Assembly: GCA_914767715.1 (NCBI GenBank)
Contig: OU612068.1
Span: 13,144,001 to 13,208,000, forward strand
Length of the DNA stretch: 64,000 nucleotides
Reading direction: 5' to 3'
Source: Membranipora membranacea
Lineage: Eukaryota; Bryozoa; Gymnolaemata; Cheilostomatida; Membraniporidae
This document shows, piece after piece, positions 27,701 to 42,700 of this stretch; position 1 is the stretch's first letter; each line of letters begins with the position of its first letter. The notes beneath the pieces are model-generated. The model was not told the origin of the DNA and did no database searches. It saw nothing but the letters and a program-made list of their open reading frames with translations. Made by a program: the position numbers and the translations under genes.

Positions 27701-30700
27701 TCTTTTTGATGGATTAAAATTAATTTATTTTGACTAAATTGTCATTACAGCATGCGATCAATCAATAAAACCATAATTATTATTCAGATTTCTATCCTTT
27801 TATTGGGGCATTCGTTGCATGGGATTACCTGTGCTAGGCTAGGGTTGCAGCAAGAAATCATTTCGAACTCAGGGAAACTTGTTGGCTGCAGTTTCTGTCC
27901 AAAAACATAAATACATTGCCCAGCCTGTATTATTGGTGGTGTCATCAGTGTTTTGGCTGCAGTTCCTGTCAAAATTACAAGTACAATCCCATGCCCAGTA
28001 TCTTTAATTGTTGGTGTCATCCTGGTTATTCAGTATATCTCAATAACAATAGGTCTGCATTGTGTGACAGATTGGAGTATCCCTGAATTAATCACCCGCA
28101 TACCAACGTCAGGTTGGGGAAGTCCAGCCAGCCATGCATGTGTCAAGTTTGACACTGCCAAAGCAGTGCTTGCGCCAATGCCAGTCTGCAAAACACTAGG
28201 ATATGATATTGGGATATTGGTGGCTAATAAAGTGGCGGAATATGTAATTTATAAACAATTTAGAGCCATAAAAAGGCCCATCAAAATGTGTGAATATGTG
28301 TTGACCAAAGGAGTTTCAATAAATATTAGCAAAACTGGCTTTTCAATAGATTTTTAGCTTACCTGACCTGACAAATTTAACATAAATACTAGCTCTCAGC
28401 AACCCATTCAGCTGATTGATGTCCAACACGAGATTTGTTATGTCATCTCTTTGAAGATTTTGGTAAACAACAAATGGGAGGGAAAACCCAACAAGTACAC
28501 AGCATGACTAACATCATGTCTGATGTATCTCGTAATCAGTAACCTCTGCCACCCGTCTTCACAGACCCTTGATGCCTCTTTGTCTGCTGATAAATAAGGC
28601 AAAACTCACTAGATTGTTGTGCCAAATATGACTTCAAGGACCAAACAACAACAAAATTACCATATATTTTCAATCAAACATGATATAAATTTTACAGGTT
28701 CAGTATGGAAGATGAGCTGTGATCGTCTCCACTTACTCGAGGAGGCAGTACCCATGGTCCAGCACTTCCACGAGCACCACACGGATATCGGTACCTGGTT
28801 AGATGAGATAAGTAATGAGGTGACATCTCTCGGATCCTCATACGACAATCCTGAGCAGATCAAGAAACAACAAGACTCGCTCAAAGTGAGTATACATGTC
28901 ATGGTAGCTTTCTCATGCTACAAAAGGATAGAATAATATATGATGTGGTGCGGTGTCTAGCATGGTTGTTACTAGCATGTCTTGACAAGCTTTATTGTGG
29001 GGGGAGGGGAGACGACAAAGCTTGTCAAGACAGGCTAGGCTAGGTTGTTACCTTTGCTACATGTGATAAACTACACATCATCAGCGTGACAACGGCAACA
29101 AGTATTAGAAATTTGAATCTCCTCTGACCCCCTAGCCTTGTCATGCACCAAAAAAGTAGCCGCATGACAAGGCCACCCTACCCCTGGTAAATGCTCCTGC
29201 CATCAGAGCAAGGAATATATTACAATGGTTACTTTGATGTTATTATACAACCAGCGCCACCTCACTCCCATGACATAGCCCTGTTCACATGGCCACGGGT
29301 TTTGGTTTTTATGGTTTTGTAGAAAATCAAAATAACCAAAACCCATGGCCGTGTGAACAGGGCTACCCATGACAGGCTTTATAACGTAACTGAAGACAAC
29401 AAAGACCAGTCCAGGATACTGGACAAGGAAGGATTTTTAAGTACACACTCAGTCATGCATGTTCTACAATAAAGGCTGGGATTGTAGTCGTGAACCACGA
29501 TGAGCATAAAAATAAAATAATCAATATCTAAATTGCCACTGTGCTCACATTTATCTAGGAAATTTGAAATCCATTTCTTTCATCTTTATTAAAATTCTAA
29601 TGATTTTTTATAGATGGGCAATTAATTATTTTAATGTGCTGACAAAAGGTCGTGATCTGCATATTTGAGATGTTAATCAATATAATTGTCACACTGATGA
29701 ATACGAATAAAAATAACCCAGTCTGGACAGGTTTACCTACCATTAATCAACGGGAGTCTCAATGACACAAAAGTCGTATGGAAAATCGTTTGTAAGCCAT
29801 CGAAAATTAAGTGTATTGTTTGCACGTCCATCCCCTGAATAAATTAAATCCTGCTTAGAGCATCGTCAAAATTACTGATGCACCTCATGGAAATCTCTGT
29901 TTTACTGATAATAGGGATTGCAATATATATACTAGGGGAGCAGATATTTATTTCTCTGGCTCGTGGTAAGTTGCCTTTCACTTGCTGTACCTTTCTGATG
30001 TCCGCTGTCACAGGTAATCACGGTGTAATTTAATATTTTGTAGACCTCATTGCGTTATATTGACGATCACCGACCTCTAATCGAGGATATTAACAATACA
30101 GGACAGGAAGTGAAAGTACTCTGTCCCCAAGAAGAGGCTGAGAAAGTACAAAACATCCTCGATAAAGTCAACACTAAATACGACGAGGTCAAGGCTGATA
30201 TCAGGAATAAGTGAGTTAGACTCTGAGGCTGTGATCATGTGACTTCCTGTTTTGTGTATATCTCTGATCGATGGGGCTTTCTCAGAAGCATGTAGCCCGA
30301 GTACCTTCACAAGGAGTTACATGTGACCAACTGAAACTTTATTAAGAAGTTAAGGTGTGCACAGGATAGGTCCTAAAGTTTTATTGGACCTATATCACAT
30401 GAAACCTGAAATGGGTATTTTAACCTTAGTCCTGCAATGCAACTTTATCGTAGAATTCTCAGAAAGTTCTGTTTATTGCATATTAACATCAAGCTAATTC
30501 CGATAATTGCATTCCGGTTAGGGAGACCAAACTTCTGTGTACACGATGGTGTTTCTTCCAAACAGTTTACTTACTTTTTTGTTCACAGATTAAACGCCTT
30601 GGCTGAGGGTTTCCACAAATCTACCTCTGAAGTTCAGGATGCCATCGATGGTATGCTAAATGAACTCACTCACCTCAACAATCAGATCGACAATGCTGAG

Positions 30701-33700
30701 CCCATCGCATCTACCGTTCCTAAGATCATGGACCAAATCCAAGAGAATAAGGTATGATAGCTTCAGCTACTCAATTACGCTGCTATACTAGATCTAACTA
30801 TACAGCCCAAGATGTATGATTAGAAGGGATTATTCATATTTCAGAGAAATGTCTCACCTGCTCATATAATATTTTGCAAAAATAAGTCTCATCTTTAAAC
30901 GATCAAGGGAAGTAACTGCTAAAATCTACAAAATCAATGAAATCAATAACAGTGTTGAGCTTCTATTGTCAAATGGCAATGTCTAAGCCAAGGCGATCCT
31001 AACCTTTGTGCTCTTCTCCCATCAGGCTATCATGGAGGACACCGCTGACCGACAGCAGGCTATATCGAGTATAAAGAGCTCAGCTAATGACCTCATAGAC
31101 AAGGTCAAATCTAAGGAGCATGAGGGTCTGCCAGAAGAGGAGAGAATTAAAATAGACGGTGAGTAGCTTTGTCCTAAAAATGAGAATTAGTAGACCATGG
31201 TGAACTTTACTTATTGGTCAAAGGTCCCTACCTAGTTCATCACATCAAATCTGATATGAATGCTGTTGTGTAAATGTAATGACATATCTCTCTAATGTAA
31301 GATGGTACTTGGCAGAGATGAATGTCCCATATATAGCAGGCCAAGGTTCTCTGTTACCCTTCTTTACAATGCTATGACGCTGCTTTTTGGCGTAAGTTGA
31401 AAGAAAGAGACACATTCTCTTACATAATAAACAGTTGATTTCCCTGTCGCTGGCACAGCACAGTTGATTGCTCTTATGATCAACTGGTGATGTCCATGAT
31501 GATCACTCTGTCGATGCTCTTCTTATTCTCGCAGTTGATGATATAGAACAGAAGATCACAGAGATGGAGGTCCTTAACGATGAGATAAAACAGAAGACTG
31601 TGTCTCGAGGCCGCAGTCTAGAGGACGCTCTGTCCGCGGCTCAGAAGTTCTGGGATATATACAACAATCTGATGAACGGCTTCAAAGATGTTCAAGATGT
31701 CATCAATTCACAAGATTCCCCGCAGGTGGGTGCTCTGATGGTGCATTTGGCAATGCTCTGCATCTACAGGATGCAGCTGTCAACTGCATAATATTGAACT
31801 GGCACAAAGTTGTTAAATTCACCGAAATTTGTTATTTCAAGATTTGAGTTTTAGATAACTTGCATAGTAAAATCTCTTTGATAGGGTAATCTTTTGAGGA
31901 TATTTGTTTGTGATATTGTTTTACTAGTCGGCTTAATAGTATTTACTGTTTTTGGTAATAGAAGTTGAATTAATCCAGTTCTACTATCAATGTCAAGATC
32001 AAATGAGGTGGTGGGAGGGAATCACGTAGGAGGAGCTGTTAATTCTGTGTAAAGTAGTAAAATGAACATGTTTCACATGTTATGTTTCCTGCTCCCAGCA
32101 CCTTTTAGGTAAATAACAATTGAGAACTTTACAAGCAATGATGGTTTTTCAGTGAATGTTTCCTTGGTTAATTCTTGGGAGAGAGGAACATATAACGCTA
32201 AGGTCTTTCGAAGTTGCAATAATGTTGTGAGCTGGATGGATTCATTGACATTAAATTCCCTTGAAACTTCACATATCTTCAGGCGGAGTCAGTTTTGATA
32301 CAGGAGCAGGATAAGGAGCACAGGGAGATATCACAGTCCTTACAGAACGCTATACCCAGGCTGGAGGAGGCGAAGAAAAAGGCTGAGGAACTCTCTCCTC
32401 TTATTGGTATGTTCACCAAATAAAGCTGTTCGAAATTCCCTTACAATTTACCATGTGATATGCGCTATCCAGCAAACCTTAGGGGTTGCTCTTTTTATCA
32501 AACAAGATTCGTGTGAAAAGCAAAGAAATTTACCTAATCTCTGTGATTTAATTCTCAGTGTGAGGAAAACAACTGGGAATTAACTCATTGCATCACAAAT
32601 GATACTCCCTTTTTGCAAGCCCATGTTAATGGCTTGCTGGTAGCTTGTGGGTTAGATAAGTACTTTTAATGTGTTGTAATCCTTGGAAAATTTACACCTG
32701 CCTATTATGAAATAGCCCTAATTACATGTAATTTGGGTTTATAAGGTGAGAATTAGTGAAGCTTTGTCTTTCTCAGTTTATTTTTTGTACAATGGGAAAA
32801 AACCGAATAATAACCAGATCCCATAATAACGCATGCCAACGAAAAACCCTAGGTAAACTGTATTACCTTCTGGCTGAAAACAGGTTGGATGGTGGAACAC
32901 TTTGCACAGTGATGATATTTAAATTATACATGCTAATGCTATACTGATCTACCTCAGGTTACCCGAATAGGAAAATCCTGATTGTTTGACTTGATTCTTG
33001 CTTTTAGGGGAGAGCGGTAAGATTGATATTAGCCGGGGCGTCGAAGAGGCTGGTGAAGTTTTCGAAGAGATCGGTGACATCCTCAATGAGAGACAGGTAT
33101 GGCGTGTTGTTTCAGACACTATAAAATTGCCCAATGATGATTTAAGGGATGTTCTATCACCAGCTAGACACTCTCGTTGTAATGTTGGATAATATTGAGT
33201 GGTTGGTCCTTCTTCCAAGATTGGGACATATATTTGTATTGCCTCTAAGCCTGATTACATGAAGTCGAAGAAGGACATGATGTTGATCTAAATGTCTGCT
33301 GCTTAGCCCTTAGATTGCACACAAATTAGCGTCAATAGGTAGATATGAATTCATATTAAGAAAAATTTTACTTGTGAGCTGAATCTCTGTTTGTTAAACA
33401 CATTTTTGTTCATACTCACCTCTTTCCTACCTGCTATGCTCTAGGTGGCATTGAAAGAAGCGATGGAGAGGGCCAGTCACTTTGAGGAGGAGATTGAGAG
33501 TGTACTCGGCTGGTTACCCAAACTAGAAGAGACACTAAATAACATGGGACCGGTCGCTGCCGACATCAGAAGCATCAAGATACAGATTGAGGAAGTCAAA
33601 ATACTCAAACTGCAAGCTGTCGGTACGTCGCGTCATGTCACAACTCATCTGTTCATTTATATATACTGCCTGTTGTGATATTGTTAGACTGGATATGCAT

Positions 33701-36700
33701 TTGTAGCCGTCATAACAGTTTCTTTGATACAGTATCTCCCATCTTAATGGCTTGTGTTTATGTCTGTATACTACCACTTGTGTTGTGTATATCAAAGCTG
33801 AGTTTGAGAAAATTTAGTTTTTTTTCTGCTATTGAACTGGATATGTATACATAGATGCTTCTTTTTTCTTTCAGGCAAATGCGTAGCCATTGAAGGCATA
33901 AACAGTTCAGTGCAGGCGCTGAAAAACAAATCCCCGGTAGCAGCTGAGAACTTCATCGTAGCTGTCGAGGATATCAACAACAGATGGAACAAACTAGTTG
34001 ATGGGATATTTGACAGAGAGGTATGGTTCTCATTGATGTATTTGGCACCTGTGACTTCCTTGTCAATTTTTTTTACAGCAGTAATTTCACAGGGGATGAG
34101 CCATATTGAATTTGCGTGATATTGCCAGGGGTGATCACCCTGAAACTCATAAGTTTTTTGGCAAGGCTAAAATTTGTAAACAGTAGATGATAATTTTCTT
34201 CTTTTGATGAAATCAATGGACCTGTTTCACATTTTGTAATGTAACCAAACTCAAAAAATATTACGAAAAAGCCTAAGGAAATATTTCACAACTTATGAGT
34301 GTAACAGCTTTAAAATAATTATGCAAATTCTTCTGCTTAGTCAGAGCTCGAGGTGCAACCATCAATCACAAATTTGAAAGTCTTTGCTTTTCATTTTAAA
34401 TAATTAATAAACTTAAAATAATTTGTTATGCAGAGGAGTCTTAACACCAAAGAGGTAACAGGGCCGCTATCTGGCACATGAAACAAGTTTTTTTCTGCAA
34501 TTAGCATCTAGATGAGTGAAAACCACATTTCAATTTTACAGTGCTCCAAGCTGTTAGTACCCTTAGGAGGCTAGCTGAATCGCTGGTGGGCTAAATATCA
34601 GTTTTCATTTCAATTCTTACTCTCCGGTTTCCATGACTCTGAAGAAGTTACGAGTCCTGAATCCATTTTATCACTCTAACTATTGCTTGGGACCCTTTTT
34701 ACTATTGATGAAGGTAGCCGAAGCGTTTTGGCCAAAACAGTGCACCTGCAAACAGTTTCTAGGTACAAGAGCTAATTTTCTGTGCTTTGTGTAAAGTTAC
34801 CACACCTTGCACTTAGTTTGAGGGCACCAACGGTTATATGAAGAGTCTGTTGCACTCAACTATCAACTCCATCCCTTTAGAAGACCGTTGGAACATCTTG
34901 CACTTTTCTTAGTTCACATATTTCTTGCGGTTATTTCATTTTATTATCCCCTTTACAGCAAGCGCTGCAGGATACATTGATTAAACTGGGAGAGCTGGAT
35001 ACCTCTCTGGAAGATGTAAATGGTTATCTGCAGCAAGTCGAGGACGAACTCTCTGAGCTAGATAACGTCCACGGCGATCCTAAATACCTCGAAACACACA
35101 TCAAGAAACTGAAGGTATTGTGTCATTCATAATTATTTGCTGCTGGTACACTCTGTTTGAAAAGTACTTCAGGTTATGTTACAGAGGTTATGTTGCTGTG
35201 TCTAAAGTTGTCCAACCATGCAAAAAGGGGAGCAACTCCTGCTTTGAACGGATTGTTTTTTGGTGAAACCGGGGAGTTTGGTTCTATATCTCTGAAACTC
35301 CCTGCTCACACTTACTTTCGCTGTTGTTGTGTCTCTACACTGATCTTTTTGGACTCTTATAATGTTAACTCATAACTTAATTTCCGGTCACATATTGTTC
35401 TCGCAGATGGTTCAGGATGATTTAGACAATCAAGAAGCTGTAGTCAAGGCTCTGAATAATAGCCTGGCTGATATGAATGCTAATGAGGCTGGGGGTAAGC
35501 ACTCCCCCCTATTCGACAAACAAGAAGAGATGAATGAACTCTGGAAATCAGTCAATAGCTCACTGAGAGATAAACGCAATAAGCTACAGGAGAAGCTCAC
35601 CGGTGTAAGAATCTAAGTTCTCATTACTTGACAGTTTTGTTTTCCATACAAACCTCATTGTGACCTCTTGTCAAAAGGTCCTTATCGATAAACTTTAGCG
35701 TTTTTCTGTTAGATGTTGCATGGAGTAAATCATTTCTTATATTTCATGAGACTGAAAGTTATAAAGCTGAAAACTTATATTTGTGCATTTTTACAGATGA
35801 AAAGTGTTATTGATTTGAGACTGATGTATGATATGTTATTTTGGCTGCATTGTGTACCTTGTACCTCTTCCAAATGCATTTTGAGCTTCACTCGACTCCT
35901 GCTGTATATTCACAGGTAAAATCATACCTTGGAGAAATCGAGGATGTGGTGAACTGGCTCGTAGATTTCGAGCAGACTCTTAAAGCTGTGAAAACTATTG
36001 GTGCTCTACCCGACACAGCTCAGAAGCAGTGTGAAAAATTCAATGTAAGTTATCAGCGTGATAATCTGTTTTTATTCATGTAAATGTATTCGTATTTATT
36101 ACCGGCTTATTAAATATTCTTGTCGTAGGTGAAAGGTTTCTTTGTGTGTCAATAGTGCGGAACGTGGGCTGGAAAACTTCTAGGATTTTAAATTCATGAA
36201 GTCAACTTTTGATTAAAACTTGATTGGAAGCTTAACCAAAATTTTTTCTATCTCTCTTGTCTATAATTTCACTTTTCTGGATTTTGGGTGTTACATCATC
36301 GTCTCAAAATACTCAATTCCGTAGATTAATTTAACTATTGTCCCTCTGCTGTAATTTCGCTGTGATTTGATTCAAACCTAAAGACAGATGATAATTTTGC
36401 TCAGTTGATTGCCGGTGTAAGTAAATAAACTGTTGTTTTAGTAATTATGTATTTCTCAGTGCTTTATTTATGGGGAAAGGTTAGCTTGAGTACCCAAACA
36501 GTTTTGCGGCACACAACCAAAAACCCACAACAAAACTTCTTGGGATCTCAAGCTAGTGGAGTGTCCTACATCGTTTACTAAAACACCATATCATTATACT
36601 TTTTAGTGTGGTTTTGTAACAAAATATCATATGGCCTTGTTGTATCCTAGTTGTCCGCCTTTATTTATTAACAAGCTGTTGATGCACACGCACTATTTAC

Positions 36701-39700
36701 TAGCGGTAGATGACAACTGCAATCCATGTTCTGACGCACAATGTTCTGTAGTCGTGACCAAATTGAATAGAAAATTTGAGAAATAGTATTCTCTTGTGAG
36801 CAATTTTTTTGCAATGCAACTTCAGACTGGAATTACCAGGAAGATCAGGCCAATGTTCTATATTATGTTATCTCTTTGGAAATTAAAAAAAACTGAATTC
36901 TGGGATGCTCTATAAAACTCACTTCTATATTTAAAGTAAAATTTGAAGTTGTCCGTATAACCTTCATAAAAATCACTCTTTTTCATGTAGACAGTATGAA
37001 GTGTGTGTCTTGTACAAAATTCATCTGCATCTGTTTCAGGAGCATTTAATAAAGCTGAATTCTAAGAACGACGTCGCTCACTCACTGCTGACCACAGGCG
37101 AAGATATGCTCCAATCTTATAACTGCCATCCATTCCAAACAGTACAGATAAGAAGCTCTCTAGCTAAACTAAGGAGAAGCTGTGACGCTGCCAAGAAACA
37201 AGCTAAGAAGAAAAAGGTTTGTACAGTTCATTGTTTCACTTTTGCTACTGTTGGCAGTTTTAGCCAGGTGAACTGCAGCTTGCCATCAATGAAGAATTTG
37301 TGGACACTTCAAATAAATGAGACTGTTTTTTACTAAAACAAAGGATAAGATAAAACGTATATGAAAGCAGCGCACATTGACTTTAACTACCTACTAGATG
37401 GCAATTCACCTGGATTTCCAAATAATTTAGGTTCAATTACCATTTAATTTGATCATAATGCCCGCCCAACAAACTTCTTTCACATGCCACCCTTAGGTAT
37501 ATGGATTTTCACACATGAGTATTTGTTTCATAGGGTTTGACAGTTACAGCCATTTACCATTTCTATTACAGTTGAAGTTGCAAGAGCACTTGCAGAACGT
37601 CACAGGTTTCCATTCAGTGATGAAGATCTTCACCGATTGGCTAATCAGCGGTGAATCTAGCCTAGCAAAACTCAAGACACCAAGCAAGCTTGTGAAACCC
37701 ATAGAGAAACAGCTCAAGGCACATAGGGTAAGTTGAAATCATACATCAACATACCCATAGTTAGAACTGTTACAGTAATGATACACCTTGCTAAGCTCGT
37801 AATTATCCCACCATAAAAAATAAGGGGACAACTCCAAAGAAAATTCAAAATCGGAGAAATACTTTTCAATGTCAATCAACAATTGAAGATGAAGATTTGA
37901 TAATAATGTTGATGGACTAACTAATATTGAGGTAATGTGTTATGCAATGCTTCCTAAACCTTTGTTGTTTTTTACACAGGATTTCCAGGATGATGTTGAG
38001 GCACATAAGGAGATCGTCGATCGATTAGACAGGACAGGTACATACCTGAAGTATTACGGTGCTAAGCATGACGCAATCGTCATCAGAAATCAGTTACTCA
38101 GTATCAAACTCAGGTGGAAACGATTACTGTGGAAAACTGAGGAGAGGGGACGTCTTCTCACTAGTGCTCACAAAGAGGACAAGAGGGTAAGTTATAGTAA
38201 TTAATAACTAACATTTCTTTTTTGATATCTTCATATTAAGTATATATTTCAGCGATGAGGCAGTGTTGCTCAAATTAATAAATACGAGAAAAAAGAGCAA
38301 ATCTGCTAAAAGTGCAATGTAGACAATCAATCACTAATAACAAGTAACTATCTGCTGGGCAGCAGCAGTTTCTCTAATGAGAAGTTAGATACCCAGCACA
38401 ATTTTAAGTGCAATATAATGTTTAATATAAAGTTCAATAACAAGATTAAATAGTAGTGAGGAAGAATAATACATTTTATCGGAGAAAAGATCTACCCAGG
38501 CTATTTATTATACATTGTGATTTTCTCAAGAGATATAAGTTTTGCATGTTTTTGCCTGACATGTGTTGATGCCAAACACAGGTCAACTCGCCATATAAAC
38601 TGTACTTGAAGTCTGTGGCTGTAGCATACACACAAAAATATACGAAAAAAGACAATTATAGAAATTCTACCTGCGTCAGGATGGCTCTCTTCATCAGCCT
38701 ATTTATTTTCTCTTCACCACCATGATAATATCAGAATCAGTGGATGGAATTTAGGTATCATGACCTTGTTTTTATGATATATCCCGTGCTATTTATGTTC
38801 ATGCTAGGATCTAAGCTATCAAATGGTAATTAGACCCTTCGCTATGAACAGCACAATCAATCAATGTAATACCTGCACAAATACAACCATCAACCTGCTT
38901 AGCGAAATAAACAGCATCAGACAAATAGCTCATCATTTCAAGCAATCAATTAGTGCATATCAGTGGTAGGGCAGGGCACGGCAGGGCAGTATAAGGCTGA
39001 AAACATTCTGCTGGTACATACATATTCATAAGCACAAGCTCTGAGGAATTAGCTGATTGCACACAGTACTGTGAATGTACCTGCTGGGAACTGGCAACAG
39101 TATCTTTGAGTGATGATGACAACTGTGGATCGCATAGGATGAGCTGCTGAGCTTTTACGACTTACATTAAGGACTGCAAGGAGTGTGGTATCACAATTGA
39201 CTTATCACCCGTTTGTGGAGATCAATTTTAATCTGGCGCTATGGCAGCCGCAGTTAATTTAGTCCGGTACTCCAGTGTAACGAGTGTGGAGAGTTACTCT
39301 AGCCTTGAGGGCGCAAACTTTGCATCACCGCTAACCCAAGCACTGCCGGTTGTCTGTGTTACAACACCGGAAGTATCATCGGCAGCAGTTAGAAGGAGGA
39401 GCTCTTGTGCCTCCTTTGTAAGAAGAAGGGAGAGCATCGCTGAGGAAGTGTTCGTAGAAGATGAGCGAACTAATAGTCAAACTATAACAGACCATGTAGG
39501 TGTTGAGGGCCTGAAATAATAGTTGGGTGTTATTTTCACTAGAGAGAATATTTTTAACTCAGCTTTCTTACTTCTGCAGAGTTAGACTTTCATTGCATAA
39601 AGGACAACATCTATAATACCATTAAGTTACTCTAGAAACAAATCATTTAATTCATCAAATATTGAATTCAATGCAAGAAAAATCAAACACATTTATTTCA

Positions 39701-42700
39701 TGTACTATCATGTGAAGCTATAGACTAGGTATTACAATATCTATATGTGAAGCAGTTGTAGCTACTGAGATGCATGCGATAACATTCATGATGCGCTGTG
39801 CACCTACTCCCTCACAATAATCCGTCTGTATGATTGTCTCTAATCATAGGTGATGATCTCATTCTGAATAAAAAGAAGTCACAATGACACATTTTATCAC
39901 AGGAAAATAACACCATAATATTGAACAACGCTGCCTTTGTAAAAATTTGATTTTGTAATATCTTAGCGTCATCAAAGCCTCAGCACCATAACAGTTTTTT
40001 GGCTAATTATTAGGAACATGCATGTGTCATCAATGCTGCTTGTGCCTTTTTAGGGTAATCTACAGGCTATGTTATAGCCCTTGACTAAGTTACAGCTGTC
40101 TTGTAGTGTGTCAGCAGGTGGGCATATTGGTCTCCTTTGAACTATAGTAAATAAACAACAACAGTGTATAATAGCTTGTTGTCCTTATTATATGTTTAGT
40201 TTGCCGAAGATTGGGAAGGATTAGTTCAGTGGTTGGATACAACTAAAGCCTCTCTGAATAAACTTATGGAACAGCGACCATCTCCAGCTCGAATGAAGGA
40301 AATTATAGATGAAATTAAGGTCAGTAATCCTATCAATGTAACATTTTGATTGTGCTCTTTTTGTCGAAATTGCATGATATTGCTCATGCTGCAAGTAAAC
40401 TAGAATCAACTAGATGCGTCATGCATTTATGCAATGCATTTGAGTGATGCATTTAAGTGATGCAATGCAGATGTGTTATGCATTTTGAGATGTTGTATAA
40501 TGTAGTGCAATGTTTAGCATAGATGGTGTGAATTTAGTTAAGCTGGTAAGATTAGAACTTACAGGTTTTTGATACAGTGCTCTAGAGCTACTGCATATAG
40601 AACCAATTAGGACTCATTAGTACTTTTCCAATGTCTGATATCAGTAATTTTAGTATAGCCTAGGTACATCAATTATTATATAACTCAACATCTTATTAAA
40701 CGATAGGATAGGATAGCTATAACTGGGAACGTAACATGGAAGTCTGTTGCTCCACAACCACATAAATAGCCTGACACTTGCTCTTTAACTGGCAGTGTTA
40801 TTTTCGATAAAATGATACGTTGCATGCTAAATGTTGTGTAACACACCGTGTTGTAATGTCCATCATTAGGGATTGAGCACAGAACTTGATACAGAATCAT
40901 CAGAGGAGCAAATAGTACGTTCTAACGCCCTCCCCCACTCCCCCTTAAATAATATCAAAGCATTTTGCTGCATCATACGCCCTCATTGAATCCCATCATT
41001 GGCAAGTGACTGCAGTGCATTATTTGCGTTTTGAATTTTCATCTTGACCTATAGCTGTAAATAACAGAATGCTCCAGTAACCCGTTTTAGTATACATACA
41101 TTTGTTCATGTTTTGCTGTTATATCTTTATTTTATGACCACCTCGTCTGGATTTCTACATACCCTGTACTCATTTGACGGTGCTTTATTTATATAAATGG
41201 TATGCATACCCTATGAACACACAAGTCTTACTGTGTCGAATGAGCACGCGATTCAAGTAACGCCTGTCCTGTCCTGTCTTTTCGTGTTCTAATATTGCAC
41301 TCTGTCATATTTCATTTTCACAATATGAGGTTTAGCAAGGTCTTTGATCTAATCAGTTTGCGACAGAAATGAACGCATCATTATTATTTCTGCCTCAAAA
41401 AATCTGGTATAGCACACAGCTTCCCCTTAGCCAGGTTATCTGTTATTGTTTGGTGTAGCGTTACACTCGCGATAACAACACATGGCTGTCACGGGGTTGC
41501 TACGAAATAACCATAACTTAAAACTAACAGGTTGTTTAACCCTTTCAGTATCAGGATGATTTGACAGACTTACTAACGGTAAAGGCCTTCATCTAACTCT
41601 GCCAGTTATCTTCCGTTCCTTCACCTTCTGGCTATTTTAATCTAATCAAGGAGTCCCTACATACTTCTGATCCCCTGGAATAAATCAATGAAATGATTTC
41701 TTCATGAAATATGATTCTTGGTAGCGGTGTGTGGGATAAAAGTGTGATTACGACTAGCATTGCCTGACTGTTATGTGCTGACAAGCAACCAGCATAGAAC
41801 AGTCGGGTACTGACTGGTTTGGCTAGATTATGACACCATGATGAAAGATTCCTTAGAGATTCCATTCTATATTGGATCCTGCTGCCAAATAATGTTTATC
41901 TATCTGTATTACGCTGTCAAAACTCACAATGATGCGGAATGCTAAAAACTTGGTCCTTATGGAAGTGTTTCCCTTTTTACAGTCTTATGAACGACAGATT
42001 GGGAGGAAACACCCGCGTTACTATGCTACTACAAGACTAGGTAGGAACCTGAAAGATCGCTGTACTAAGACGGACCCTGAACGTGAGGTGCTCTCTAAGA
42101 TGTTAGACGAGCTCAAGACTAAGTGGACCAGCCTACGAACGGAAATCTCACAAAAGTATGTCTTATTATTTGCCTGTATTTAGGATGTAATTAAAGATGT
42201 ATTTTGCTAGAAAGAGACAGGTATAAAAGATCTCTGACAATACGGTGAACTTTGGTTAGTCAGTCTTCCATTTTTCCAAAATTATTCTTTGTATTCAATA
42301 GTAAGCATTTGATATTTGGAGCTGAGGAATTTCTATCCTCTTCCTCTTTTATTTTCTAGACAGACACAGTTAGACTCACAATTATTGGAGTCCGGCCGAT
42401 TAGTAGAAGCCAGTAAGTCACTGATAGACTGGTTAGAAAAGTCAGAGGAAAACCTAAGTGATAAACATCCAATCAGAGGGGACCAGGATACTGTGAGCAG
42501 TCTACTAGAACAACACAAGGTAATATGCAATTTTACTAGGATATGATTGGTCGATGAACAAACAATGAGAAGGCAACTTTATATGTATAGCCTACCAATG
42601 ACAAATTCATGTATGTTGATAACGTTGCTCACCAAAACAATTTTCATTATTTCAAGAATCTAGACATATATCATCAGCCTGGTGCTATTTCCACTACGGC

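Larger units (their letters stand above)
28886..30043 (+). other. Intron, 1.2 kb, carrying three hairpins
   Basis: The three foldback repeats at 28972-29365 fill a third of this intron. The rest shows no coding signal. Confidence 0.6.
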
